Part shown: positions 36,750-49,254 of the stretch, in pieces | How positions within the stretch are numbered: position 1 is the first letter of the stretch | Layout of the letters: each line of letters begins with the position of its first letter | Origin: Volvox africanus | Taxonomy: Eukaryota; Chlorophyta; Chlorophyceae; Chlamydomonadales; Volvocaceae | Length of the DNA stretch: 64,000 bases | Reading direction: 5' to 3' | Assembly (NCBI GenBank): GCA_030268105.1 | Contig: BSDZ01000103.1 | Span: 1,120,501 to 1,184,500, forward strand | Position numbers and translations under genes: made by a program | Notes under the pieces: model-generated | The model's database searches: none | What the model saw: the letters and a program-made list of their open reading frames with translations, nothing else | What the model was told of the DNA's origin: nothing

Positions 36750-37223
36750 ATGCCTTCAATCTGTAAGAACATTTTTAATTTGTCCCAGTATGACAGCAAA
36801 TGCGAGTTTTTTGGAGAAGGTGTGTTTGGAATGTTGCCGGGACTTGTAAGTTGGCCCAACATCGTGGCCCTGGGTCCCCAAGCTGTGTAAGAATTTATCC
36901 CTGCCTTTACCTCTGCCCTGTCTTTTTCCTTACCTCTGCCTTGAATGCGGCTTTGTAGGCCCCACAGTGTTGCCTGAGGGTCTTGGCTGGTTCATTCTAG
37001 TGGGGCTTGGGGCTGTCTTCGCCTGCATACCCACCGTCTTAATCTGGCTTGACAGGTACCGTTTCTCCACCCCTCCAGCTTCACAGTACCTTAGACAGTT
37101 GTTATGTGTGGTCTTTCACTGGCTGGTGCAATTTTGGCAAACGAACTCTACTGTGCGCTTGGCATGCAAGCGCTTGGTGGGGCGACATAGGATAAAGGTT
37201 GCATCAGCTAACCAGAAACCCTT

Positions 37224-37273
<50 letters not shown>

Positions 37274-40200
37274 TTATCAGTAATCCATTCCAGCATGGCC
37301 CCATGGCAGTCATATTCGCGGTTTAGCACCAGAGTCCTCTGCGGCCCCCGCCCTGCATAGGGTCGCGCCTTGCCGCTTTCCACGCTGTCAACCCACATCA
37401 CCTTCTCCATAACCCAGACTGCTTTTTCGGGCTCTAAGCGCCGTCCCGCCTCGCTTCTCGCTTCGGGTCCATTTGGGTCAGCTGCTATTGTGGCCGGTCT
37501 TTCCTCGTTCCGTCAATCCACAGATGGAATCCGGATGTTGCCCGGGGTTTAAGATACCGCACGGCAAGCAGTACTGCCTTGCAGTAGCATCAAGCATATC
37601 GTGTATCTTTATTACTTCTTCCTTGACTTCATTCATGATTATGTGCTTAATTACAATGTTTTGTGTCTGATCTCAGGAAGTTCGGAAACTTTGGGCGAGA
37701 CTCGGAGAGCTTCTCGACCGCGGGCCGTAGCATCAAGGCCGGTTTGACGGCTTGTGACATTGTGGCGAAGTGGACATGGGCAGCTACTCTGTTGCAGTCT
37801 GCCAATGTCGCGTACTCGTTTGGAGTATCGGGGCCCTTCTGGTATGCTGCAGGTAAGCTGTGTAAAACCTTTTCTGCATTTCGAGCCTTTCGAGCTGGTT
37901 TCTGCTGGGTAAGTTTCCATCTGGGTCAGTTTCGATGCGTAATGTGGCCTCGGTGTACAACCCAGGTAGTCATTCCGTATCGGTGAGGTCCTTTTGCGGG
38001 CCCCCGTCGGTTTGCTTTTGCCGGATCCGCTATCCAAACACAATTCATCACCACGCCAAATATTCTCCCTAACCCATTGTCCTATCGGTGTCATTGCCCC
38101 CTCGGTGTGACCCACACCCAGGCGCCACCGTGCAAGTCCTGCTGTTCGCCATCTTGGCCGTGGAGATCAAGCGCAAAGCCCCCACCATCCATACCTTCCT
38201 GGAGATCATCCGCTGCCGCTGGGGCACCACTGCACACATCATTTTTACAGTGTACGGCTTCCTCACCAACATCATCGTAACTGCTATGCTCATTTTGGGT
38301 GGTGCCGCTGTCATGGAGGCCCTGTCTGGCGTGTCGGTGTATGCCGCCTCTTTCCTCATCCCCGCCGGCGTGGTGATCTACACCGCCGTGGGCGGCCTCA
38401 AAGGCACAGTGGTGGCCGAGTGGCTCAACGTATGCGTCATTTACATTGCCATGTTGATCTTCATGTTCCAGGTATGATTGGGCCATGATGTACAATGGAT
38501 CCAAAATTTTCGCCGAATCTACCATGGAACCCAAAATGTTATAGTCTTCCTGTCATGTAGGTGTACGCCACGCACAAGGACCTGGGCTCCATCGCAACCG
38601 TTTACATGCGCCTGCGGGTGGTGGAGATAAGGCACCCAGTTCACAACAACATGGGCGGCTCCTATGTGACCATGTTCTCCAAGTCGGGCATCATCTTCGG
38701 CATCATCAACATCATCGGTAACTTCGGTACTGTCTTTGTCGATCAGTCCTACTGGCAAGGCGCCATCGCCGCCAAGCCCTCCGCCACCTATCGCGGCTAC
38801 CTGCTCGGGGGCCTGTGTTGGTTCGCCATCCCCTTCACCTTCGCCACCACCATGGGCCTGGGCGCGCGCGCGCTGGACCTGCCCGTCAGCGACAACGAGG
38901 CTAAAAGGGGCTTGGTACCCCCCGCGCTGGCGGTGCACCTGATGGGGAAGGGCGGCGCTTTTTTGATGACGCTGCAGCTCTTCATGGTAAGTTCGGTCCA
39001 CTGTAATGAATCAAATGTCGGGGAATCCACTGTGACAATGCCTTCTTACGTTTTTTCCTTCCCTTCTCGAATAGGTCCTTTTCGTCGGTAAGGGTTTGGG
39101 AGTTGTGGGGAAGTGTATATTCATGTATGGCTCGCATGGTAGGGTATTCGTGAAAGTCTTGAGGAGACACGCCTTCCAGGTGATCTGATGTCGCATAACT
39201 ATGCAAGGGCAGATTGGACATCTCGCATGAAGCGTATTCATGCGAAATGATGTGCGATGTTGCAGTGATATATACGTATGGTCGTGATTACACCGCTATG
39301 TGTGGCATCCGGTTCCATATGGGATGTGCATTATTCCCATGTTGCTGTCCGCCGGGAAGGCATAACATCATCACACCAGTCAGAATGCATTAGATACATA
39401 ATGTGCTGTTCATATTCCGTACAAGGTATAAGAAACCCCATATATCCCTGATAATCACCTAATGGTCCAGAATGGTTCTTCGCACATTTTCGCTGTCCCC
39501 TGTCGCAGGCCGTGACTGCAACCGCTTGTGCTGAGCAGATGGCCGTCGCCACCATCGTTGCGTACGACATCTACAAGCCGTACATCAACCGAAATGCAGA
39601 TGGCCGTTCCATGATCTTACTCCAGCGTATCATGGTTGTCGTCTACGCCATTATTTCTGGTGTCGTGTCCGTCATTCTCCTCAAGCTGAACGTCTCATTG
39701 GATTGGGTTTACCTATTTATGGGCATCGTGATCGGCTCCGCCGTGTTCCCCATCGCCGCCTCCCTCACTTGGGCCAAGTGCTCCGCCACCGCCGCCTGCG
39801 TGTCCGCCGTCGTCACCACCCCCCTGGCCATCATGACCTGGCTGATTACCGCCGCCAAGCTCAACGACGGGAAGCTCAACTTGGATACCACAGGCCAGCA
39901 GTATCCCATGCTTGCCGGAAACCTTGTGGCACTCGTATTTTCCATGATTCTTTGTATCATCCTATCGTACATCTTCCCCCAGGTACGGCACGTTAACTTA
40001 TCAGTTAAATCTTCTGGAAATTATTCTTCTAATTCTTTGATCTTATACGACAAGTCTGCGCGCTTCCTATGGATTTGCCCTGTCCGCCCGCGTGGTGCGC
40101 CGCGTTCAATGTTATCATTAGGAAAGAACTCAAAATAGCAATTGGTCGCAAAGAGCTATCGGTACCACGCACGCTGGAGATTATGGAGGCCTTCTCGTGT

Positions 40201-41844
40201 ATCCATGCCCGCTCCACCAGCCTACTGTACCTCCCCCCATGACCGCTCTGCGCTATCCTGGGTACATGTTATGCCGTGCTGTATAGGTGGGCCTCGCATT
40301 TTGAACACACGATTACGAACACAAAGCACAGAAGTCAGTCATGCATAATGTGTTTCCTCATCAGGAATTCGACTGGGCTGAGCTCCGGAACATCCCGGTC
40401 ATAGAGTCCGACCCCAACTCAGACCCCAACAACTTCGATGGAGAGGACTCTCCAGAGGCCCTCAACCACGTGAGTTTCTCACGAGCAGCCAGCACCGGCA
40501 TCACTTTCTTCCCTCTTGCTTCCCGCCAAGCGAAGCCTACGCAGCATAGCTTCCATACGTTAGCCCTGAATGGGAATTCCATGAGGCAAAACTGGATGCC
40601 CTGAGACCGGAATCACCCGCCCAGTGCCCAGCAGAACAACACCTTTAGTCTTCCCGACAGTTACCCGGTATGTCAAGCAATCTAGCTGCTGCGGACGGTC
40701 CTAGGACGGCGAATCGGTCCTCGTAGCTTCGTGGTATTGGGGGTTTCGCCAAACTTACCCAGGCCTATACAAAATAAGCCACGCCGGCAGGTCGCCACTA
40801 AAATTACCATGAAGTTATAATCAACGAACCGTGTCCGTTTCCTTCCATTCCCTGTGCCCAGACAATGCCGAAATTCGTCTACCCCTTCATTTGCTTCTCT
40901 TGTTCGCTGGCTCCACCCGGGCTCAAATTGCACGAAATCTTTACTGCACATAATCGCACACATTTACGCATCCACCCGCGCGACTTCTATGATTGGATCT
41001 GGGTTATAGTTCCTATTGCACTGCACAATCGTCTCCCCCTCCCTCTTTGGTTCACAAGTTCTATCAGGTCTGTTCCCAACGCCATGCATGTAACATATAT
41101 TACCATTCCCATATGCACGTTGGGGTGGGCGGCAGGTCATCCGCTTTACCTGGGCGACTGGGGGCAGCCTCACGGTCCTCCTGCTTATTTTGTGGCCCGT
41201 CCTGGCGCTTCCCGCCAAGGTCTTCAGCCAGAGCTACTTCACGTGAGTGGACAGCAGGAAACTTATCCAGCTTGAAACAGACCATGCATGGTCTGTCTGG
41301 CACACTGGTGCAGCGTAAATATTCGTTGTATCCTTTGATGTCCTCGTGACCCCTTTTTCCACTTGATTTATGTCATAATTTCTTCCTAGGAATCCATCTA
41401 TCCGCATTCAAGGTCGTACATGCCAGCTATGTTTCGTAAATTCGCCGCAACATTTGTGCACGCATTTGCGACCTATGCCATGTTAGACCCATCTGGGCAG
41501 TGGGCGCAACCTGATGGCATCATTGCCACCAGTAACCCCAGCGCTGCTATTCGAGTCTTAATCGTTCCTGTCGTACGTTTCCATTCGCCACCTGAGGAGG
41601 CGTTCTACTTCCGTCTCCTCTTCCTTTCGTCCCTTCCGGCAGTCTTTGGGTAATGGTTGCCCTTGTTTGGGGCATCGTAGCCTCTGCCGTGTGCATTATG
41701 CTACCTGTCATCGAGGCTAGCGATATGGTCGTAGCGGTGCTGCGTGGAAGACGGGTATCCAGCCTCAGCAACAGCACACCGCAGCACAGCAAGGAGAACA
41801 CCTCTCACATTGGCCTGCCCACCTCGGCGCGGGCGCGGGTGTGA
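36750..41844 (+). CDS. DUR3B: Urea active transporter DUR3, copy B (sodium:solute symporter family)
   Basis: Tandem paralogue of DUR3A with the same urea-import role. Exons: 36750-36819, 36959-37055, 37677-37852, 38122-38471, 38561-38986, 39509-39982, 40365-40469, 41136-41242, 41643-41844; total 668 aa. The first exon was found by homology: [20 protein letters not shown] aligns with the DUR3A N-terminus (shared NLF/IFN-PQY/SQY and KC-FF), both ending in phase 1. Exons 2-6 have exactly the lengths of their DUR3A partners (97, 176, 350, 426, 474 nt). DUR3A exon 7 (212 nt) is split here into 105 and 107 nt by an extra phase-0 intron. The tail after the last helix ([20 protein letters not shown]) is unrelated to that of copy A, so regulation or turnover may differ. 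TGTAA at 42174-42178 is a good polyadenylation candidate. Confidence 0.92.
37227..37272 (+). repeat. (ATC)n trinucleotide microsatellite in DUR3B intron 2
   Basis: About fifteen perfect ATC/TCA units. The poly-Ser and poly-Asp ORFs across it are artefacts of the repeat. Confidence 0.9.
38095..38435 (+). repeat. Gene-conversion tract B1 (341 bp identical to DUR3A 32119-32459)
   Basis: Partner of the exon 4 tract in DUR3A. Identity stops at the codon for Val (GTC), where copy A has ATC, followed by further differences in the last 36 nt of the exon. Confidence 0.9.
39506..39697 (+). repeat. Gene-conversion tract B2 (192 bp identical to DUR3A 33400-33591)
   Basis: Partner of the exon 6 tract in DUR3A. 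Beyond it the copies diverge by scattered substitutions (SLDWVY here, SLGWVY in copy A). Confidence 0.88.
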
Positions 41845-43428
41845 AACACTAAGGACCTACATGTGAATGTTAAAATAACTTAAAACGCATGCACGTCGCC
41901 CAGAAGCGATGAAACGCATGCACGTGCACGTGTTCCCCTGCTTGGTAAAGCTTGGAGGCAACACCTCGTAAGGTGTGGCTGTGGAAGTCGGGTACAGTGC
42001 GAACGTACAAGGAGGGTGTATGTATACGGCAGAAATTTAAGTAGGAACAGACGAGCAACAACTAAGCATTTAAGGAAATGGGCCTGCTATTGTATCTTCG
42101 CCGGTGTTTGGCAATGGACGACAATCTGGGAGTACGGATAATCTTTCCTTCTTTTAGTGCATCTATAAACCTGTGTAATGCTGTGCATGTGGGCATGGTG
42201 ACGTTCACAATGGCCTGCGTGGATTGTAGGTAGGGTGTTTTATTGCGTGTTCTGATATGACGTAAAGCAAGCTTGGAACTTAGCAGCCCTACATGTGGCC
42301 TTGTGTTACGTGTTACAGGAGTGGTGACAGCAGGGTAAGTTTGCGTGTGTGGAATATGCTGAACGGAATCTTGCTTATTCTCTCTCGCATGCCATCGGCC
42401 AGTAGGTGTATGTAAACTATGTAAACTACATACATTCGGTCTACAAATATTATTAGTATGTATAATATTAAATATATTATACGAATATTATATTTTGATA
42501 CACACAAGATCGCCGTACATCTTGGTAGGTGAACCAGTATATTGGTCACCCTGGTGGAGTGCTTCGGCCAGATAGTAAAGTATTACTATACTAATTGTTC
42601 GGATTTCAAGACTCCACTGCCACCAGACCTTATTAGATGTACCAGTTTGCTGCATTGTCATACTTGCGACCCCTCTCTAAGCTGACTAAGTCGACGCTTC
42701 CACATAGAAATCCTAGCATCATTAAGACGACTGCTACAGTGCGGCACGCTAACAGCACTACTTTCCTAGGGCTGGGAATGCCACAAGCACGCTTGAGCTG
42801 CCATCAACAGCTAGCTGATACGGTTAGCCCGCCAGTTATAGTGGATGTAGGTTTGGTTGGGAAAGTAGATACAGGTATAGGTGTAGATAATATGGGAGCG
42901 GAGAACAGGGGCGAATGAAGACCCCTTCCTACATCTGTGGAGAAAGTCATACATGTTCTTCCCCTTAGGACCAGCGGTTATGGCAACCTTGTGCATGCAA
43001 CTCCATGTTGTTTTATAACTGCATCGAGGTTAGCTAGTCGGCATTATACCTGTTAATATTACGTAACCTGTTGTGAGTTTACGGGTTGTCATCCGGTAAG
43101 GGATCCGACGCTCTGCTGATAGTGCCCCCAACAACACCACACGATCACCAAGTACCGCCACTCCCACGCTGTTTCCAGCACCTACCCTCAGGACTCAAGA
43201 CATCGAGCGCACGTTATCAAATCTACCTCTCACATCTTTTTTTCAACCTCTACCCACATGCCCACATGCGTAGCGCCCGCATTTCCTGGTGAAAAGGTCC
43301 ATTGTGACCCCTTTTTCCCAATCTTTGTTTTCGCAAACCCCCATATTCTCCAACCTTGTTTACATCCTCGCATATTCGTGCTGTGGCATCGAGAACCCAC
43401 CTACTCACGACCATTGTCAGCTGTCTTC
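41845..43428. other. Interval between DUR3B and the convergent cryptochrome gene
   Basis: Holds the DUR3B 3' UTR with TGTAA at 42174-42178, an AT-rich patch near 42400-42500 and, on the minus strand, the cryptochrome 3' UTR (TGTAA on minus at 43364-43360). A 93-codon plus ORF at 42637-42918 shows no motif I recognise. Confidence 0.5.
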
Positions 43429-46400
43429 CTAATCCCCAGAGGGCATCGGCTTCAGCGCCTCCTGAATGGTGCGCTGCCGCTTATTCCCGCCGCGGCCGCC
43501 ACGGGACCCAGCCGTCCTAGCCTTCGATGTACCCTTCATAGCTGCCGCTGCCGCCGCCTCCGCCGCCGCCAGGGCTAAATCTTCCGGCGCCGTAGTCTCC
43601 ACTGCCGCTACATCCTTCTTGCTCCTGGCGCCGTTCCAACGGGCCGTGAAGGCACTTGCGGCGGCGATGGCAGAGGAGGCCGCGGCAACTGCTGATTCGC
43701 TTTTGCCGCCATCATTGCCGCCGCCACCGCCGGCAGCGGCTTTATTCGCTGCTTTCCGCGCTGCTGCTGTTGCTGCAATGGCGACGGAGGCAGAGGTCTT
43801 CTTGGAAGGCTTTCCGCGGAGAGCCTTAGAGGCGGCAGCGGCAGCGGCCATACTTGTGGGGGCGACGTCATCATCACTGCAGTCGCCGCCGCCGTTAGTA
43901 TCCATCGCTGACCTGCAAGGACCTCAACCTTCAGTATGGGTGAGCATCTGCGGGGTGCTCCCTCTGTCCTGTTCACTTACATAAACCGTTGAGCCCCTTG
44001 ACGTCAACACGTTCCGGATCCAGATCCAGATCTACATCCAGAGGATAAAAATTTCACAGAACACCACACCTCCTTCCATACTTTGTTCTCTAGCCGGCCC
44101 GGGCTCCAGTATGCCCCTACCGCAACCCTCACAGGCTCCCTCATCTCCTTCCCCCTGTTCGCCCTGCGCTCTTCCTCTCCCTTTCCACTCAAGCAAGGAG
44201 TTCATACAATTATTTGCCCTGCGCCAAGCAAAATACTTACCCGAGCTCCGAAACCAGGTAATCACCCGTTTTTCCAGCCCTCAACTGAGTTCCACCAAAA
44301 CTCAACCCTCCTAGCTCCTACCCTAGCTCCGAACGGGCTCCTTACGCTGGGTCCCGCCGACCAGGTGCCTGCATCCGTGGTTTATCCGGTTTCCCTGCCC
44401 CTTACACCTCATTACTAGGGGGGGGAGCTCAAGTAGGGTGTCATTCACCCGCTTTCATCATCATCGTGAATATTACTCACTTATTAGCTCGATACGCCGC
44501 CGCCATTCGGGAGATGTTCCGCTTCGAAACCACGGGGTGGTCCACGATGGGTGCGGGGTAGTCTCGGCCGATGATGCAGCCCGCCCGTCGTTGGACCTCC
44601 GGGGGGGCAGTCCAGGGCTCGTAGATGTACTTGGAGGGCATGTCCTTGAGAACAGGCAGGAACCTGCAGAATGACGAAAATTCGAAAACAAATCACACTA
44701 GGATTTAATATTAAATAAAATAAAATAATATAATATAACAAATTAGGATAAAATAAAACAAAAAATGCAGCACCGAATGGACTCTGGTACGACTCACTTC
44801 CGTACGAACTTGCCATCTGGGTCGTACTTCTTCCCGAAGCTTATCGGGCTATACACTCGGAAATATTGATTGAAAAAGGCACTGGCGCTCAACCACATCC
44901 AGTTGGCGGCGTTGAGGTAGTGGTCCTGAGGGGGGAATGCGTAGTGGTTCGGGGGGAGGGTGGGGCAGGGCGGGGAAACATTGTGTTTTGGCGCAGCGAA
45001 AGGGGGGGACGACGAATACACGAGACCTGATACTGCTGTAGAGACACGCTGCTATAGGGCCGGAAGGTGATAAGATATCCGCAACAACATACACATTAGA
45101 TGGGCTTGCGAGGACCAACGGCGTCTTGGTAAGGGGCAATGCGTGAAAGGGGCGGCAGGGGCGGGGCAGGTAGAAAGATATTTCATGACCATGACCACGT
45201 TTGAAAAAGCATGTATAAGTAAAGGAGAGATGCAATCTTATAAAGCTTCTCCTTCTTTCTTCCCTTCATCTTTTTCTCATTTTTCCTTTCTTCCTCATCT
45301 TTCCTGTTCTCTTTCTTCAAAGTGTTTGTAGTTTTATATTTTTCATCATATAGCCTTCTAGCTACTCATCTTCCTAGCCGCTCATTCCTCAACGCGCACG
45401 CACGCGCACCTGGTCAATGAGGTACTCCTCGAACACCTCCATGCCCCTCTCCCAACTGACGTACAAATCCCCCCGGGTCAGGAAACACGCCACGCTGTGG
45501 CGGGCGAGGTGGTGCATCCAACCCCATTGCCGTAACTGCGTCATGATGGCGTCAATCCAGGGGAAGCCTGTGTGCATCGTACGACAGACAAATCGGGTAC
45601 GTGTTGTACATAACTGCTACTTTCAGGGATATCGGGAAGAAATGACATGTGTGATGCTTTGCAAGGTAAGGGCGGCGAAAGAGGGGAGATACGTCCATGG
45701 GCAAAACCTTTAGCATATGTGTGTGGGAAGGTAGATTGCGATCATCTACCCGGTAACTGGAGGGGAGGAAGGCACGTGGTGTCGTTTTCTCCTTAGCCCC
45801 GTTGCTCAGAACCTTTAGCTTCTTTGCAGCTCCCCACCACCACCACTATCACCACCACCACCCAGCAGCAGCCCCTTCTCCCTCCCCAAGGTGAAGCTTC
45901 AGCATCAGGATTCATTTCAATCGTCTTCCCCCCTTCCTCCCTTACCACTTCCCACCGCGGCTGATCCCACCTGTTCTGGCTTCTCTCCAAGCTGTCAAGT
46001 GCTCTTCGTTGGCGTCCCAGTCTATCTGCTTGCACAATGGGTTGCCTTCCATGCGGTGGAAGTTGGGTGTGTGCGCGCCAACCTGCATGCCGGGTACGGA
46101 GGTGAAGGAGTTGCGGTGTTGATGGTCGTTGACTTGATGGTCGTGGCGGTGCTGGGGTGTTGGGGTGATGGTGGTGGTGATGATGGTGATGGTGGGGAGG
46201 GAGGGTTAAGCCGACAAGATTCCCCATTCGGGTGGCGGGGTAGTAGGGGGTAAAGGAATAGTACAGAAACGGAATGAAGTCAGGAACACCCCACCCCACC
46301 CCACCCCACCCCACCGCACCCCACCGCACCCAACGGGGAAGATGTCTGAATACCCGGGAATGATGGGGAGGGCGGTTTGGCCCGCAAAGTGATTCCGCGG

Positions 46401-49254
46401 AGTGAATGTCTCAGCTTACGAAGACGAGTCCTAATTAAGCAGCTCCCTATTTCACATACCGTGTAGAAAAACTCTCTCCACAGCAGCTGCCCCCGCAAAG
46501 ACACGGGGGGTTGAGAGTGACCCGTGTGTTTGCGGTACACTTCCAAAAGCCGTACATGGAACAGGCGGGCAGACAGACAGCCGAACTTCAGGTAGGGCGA
46601 CAGGACGGTGGTGGCGGGGCGCTCAAAGGCGGACGGGTCGGTATCCGGTTTCTTGAAGTCCGCCACCCACCTGGTATCGGTGAGGGAGGCGGAGAGGCGA
46701 CGGAGCGCCTCCGTCTCCCCACCCTGAGCGAGACGGCGAAAAAAGGGGCTTATGAGGTGGAATAAATAAAAGATATTGTCTACGAGTTACTTAACCAGCT
46801 AATACTATCAGCTATACCAACAACTAAATAAATTAGAATAAAAATAAATATAAAAACGTAAATTTAACAAAAACATGAATACGGAGAAAAACAGGCTGCA
46901 TTTACTGTCGGAAAACCAAACCCCTAAGATTCATTAAGAAGGGCCGCTTCGGGAGGTCACAGCGCCACCGACAGCCGGGTACCCCAACACCTGCTCTCCC
47001 ATTTCCCTTGTCTTCTTCCGACCTCATCCAGAGAAGGTGACAACATTTTAAAATTATGGACCCCTGAAATCTGATATTTTAAAATCCCCAATGAATTAGA
47101 TAATCGGACCTTGAAGATTAAGGTGGGCGCCTCTTTAAAGCCCACCTCCTGCCAGGTCGGTACCGCCGTGGTGGCGGGGTCTGCACTGGGCTTGCCCTCG
47201 CCCAGGGGTGGGAGGGTGGCGGGCGGGTCCGGGGCGGGAGGCTGCGGGTCACCCACCCGGTTGACCAGGTTGCAGAAGGATACCATGGTGAGGGGCGGGC
47301 GGCCGCCATTACGAGCCACGAGCATCTCTGTATCCTGGGGTGGTGGGGGCAGTGATCCAGTGAAACTCGTACTTGTCACTTTACGTACATATATATGTGT
47401 ATTATATTCTTTAAAATTATATATATATAATATTTTATTTTACACACTTCATATATATTTACTCACTATACATATATACATATATATATGTTTATTACAT
47501 CCTTTAAAACAACATATATTATTGACATATTATTAACATATAATAGTTGAGTCGCACATGAATGTAATTTATCAACACGTATTTCTATGGATTTATTGTC
47601 AGACATATTTGCTAAACACATTAATTTATACATACAATATTTATACACATCCAGCAAAACAAAAACGGATTTCAAAACTTTTAAAGCAAAATACCCTCAA
47701 TGACCCTCATCATATAATCCATGACCACGGCATCGTTCGACCTTCCCCATGTGGAACAGTGGCTTTATCAAGCAACGCAATCTCCCCCTTTACAATTGGG
47801 CGTACTCCTGTCCACTCCCCTTACCCTCCACCCCTCCACCCCCTAAACCCCTAACAACCCCTCCAAACCTTCCATCCAACTCCCTTCGATAACTCCAACT
47901 GACTCAATAAACGCACGTAGAGTGTGTGGCTGATGGCGGTCTGAACCTGCACCCCCGCCTCTTCCGCCAACTGCTGTATGCGCGCGTCGCGGGTACGAGC
48001 GTACGGCTCCGTGTCAATCTCAAAACACAGATGTGTGATGTCCCACTCCCGTAACACCCGGGGAAACACCTCCTCGGGTTTGCCTCGGAGTACGAGTAGT
48101 CGTGACCCACGGGCCATAAAGCTAAGGGCGCCGAGGGAGGGCGGGGAAGGGTGAGGGGGAGTGGGGAAATGAGACGCAGGAAGGGTGGAGGGAATGTCCC
48201 CTGTTTCCCTCTCCCTGCTTCCCTGGAGCCGCTGACACCTCTCCTTCACACGCACACCCGCACCCCGACACACACCAACCTGTCATTTAGATCACGAAGA
48301 GACTCGAGGAGGAAATTATAACGGTTGACGCTAACTCTGCAGTACAGTACAGTACAGTACAGTACGTTATTGCCGTGTACGACAGGATTAGTCCTGAACT
48401 GCTATGCCGAACAAGACGGCAGAAAGCTTAGGCTTCGAACCATCCCCCCATTGGGCCTAACTTGGGCCTAATGTATACCTCCGCTCCTCCCCGAGCAGGG
48501 AGCAGATAGACCCGCTGAACCCGCAGTAAGCGAAGACAACGAACTATCCGAGGAACTGATGTGGAACTGACTGCAACAGCAACAGCAGCAACACCGATAC
48601 CCCAGCACATTACGGCTGGCCCAGCCCACACCATCTCCGCCCCCATCTCACTTATAGGAGCTCTGCTGTAAGAAGAACGGGTCTACATTCGGCAGCAGCG
48701 GTAGCGGCAGCGGCAGCGGATTGAAATGAAAGATGCAGGACAGGGGGTGATGCAGGACATCGGTCGGTTGTGAGATGTTCGTTGGAGTGACAGAACGGAG
48801 GGGAGCACCCACGGCGGGGAGGGCAGGGAGTGAGAGCATGAGACTTTGAATGAGGGCCAACATGAACAAAAACTGTAACAAATGAAAACTACCGCGATCA
48901 TGGACGAGGGGCTCCAGGGGGGAGGTGAGGGTATTTTAGCCCGCTAAGGGTTTTCTTCACCCGCTTGCCAGGCTTCACTCACTCATCCCACAGGACCCGG
49001 CCTATCGCTGTGTGCATAATTGGGTGCATAGCTGTGTGTACAGCCGTGTGTACAGTTGGGTATAAAGGTGCCCAATTTCCACACCCCCTCGACACGCTCG
49101 CTTCCTATCTGCGATTTGACCTGCTTTGCTTACCGAGGACGAAGACAGGGTACATGTTCTCGGCATCCTTGCACGCCTCCAGCAGTGCCGGGTTATCATG
49201 GAGCCTCAGCCCCTTGCGGAACCAAATGATGCTTTTTTTTCTGGATGGCGCCAT
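43429..49254 (-). CDS. aCRY: Animal-like cryptochrome / (6-4) photolyase
   Basis: FAD blue-light receptor and/or UV (6-4) photoproduct repair enzyme. Exons: 49254-49134, 48682-48652 (31 nt), 48336-48280, 48121-47917, 47334-47110, 46723-46460, 46082-45971, 45567-45410, 44925-44798, 44663-44481, 43912-43429; total 655 aa. The photolyase-related region covers residues 1 to about 494. It has [20 protein letters not shown] at the start, [69 protein letters not shown] and [20 protein letters not shown]. These resemble (6-4) photolyases and animal cryptochromes more than plant cryptochromes or CRY-DASH. The two active-site histidines of the (6-4) class are present in WMHHLARH (about 358 and 362). 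The last exon adds about 160 Ala/Lys/Gly-rich residues with a basic [11 protein letters not shown] patch, possibly nuclear targeting. Chlamydomonas aCRY also has a C-terminal extension. Ends tail-to-tail with DUR3B. Confidence 0.92.
46283..46330 (+). repeat. (CCCCA)n pentamer array in cryptochrome intron 6
   Basis: About nine CCCCA units with two CCGCA variants; TGGGG on the coding strand. Confidence 0.85.
47380..47680. other. AT-rich block in cryptochrome intron 4
   Basis: Mostly ATATAT, TTTAAA and ACATAT words between GC-rich exons 4 and 5. Short ORFs here are chance. Confidence 0.6.
48338..48365 (-). repeat. (GTACT)n pentanucleotide repeat at a cryptochrome 3' splice site
   Basis: Five GTACT units in the gene sense end in GCAG directly before exon 3 (start 48336), so the repeat occupies the position normally held by the polypyrimidine tract. 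Confidence 0.85.

Noticed and set aside
37116..37326. Poly-Ser and poly-Asp ORFs in DUR3B intron 2
   Set aside because: Products of the (ATC)n microsatellite inside an intron bounded by well-supported exons.
44004..44265. Possible additional cryptochrome exon between 44481 and 43912
   Set aside because: Exons 10 and 11 already join in the correct phase, and the peptide in between has no match to the family.
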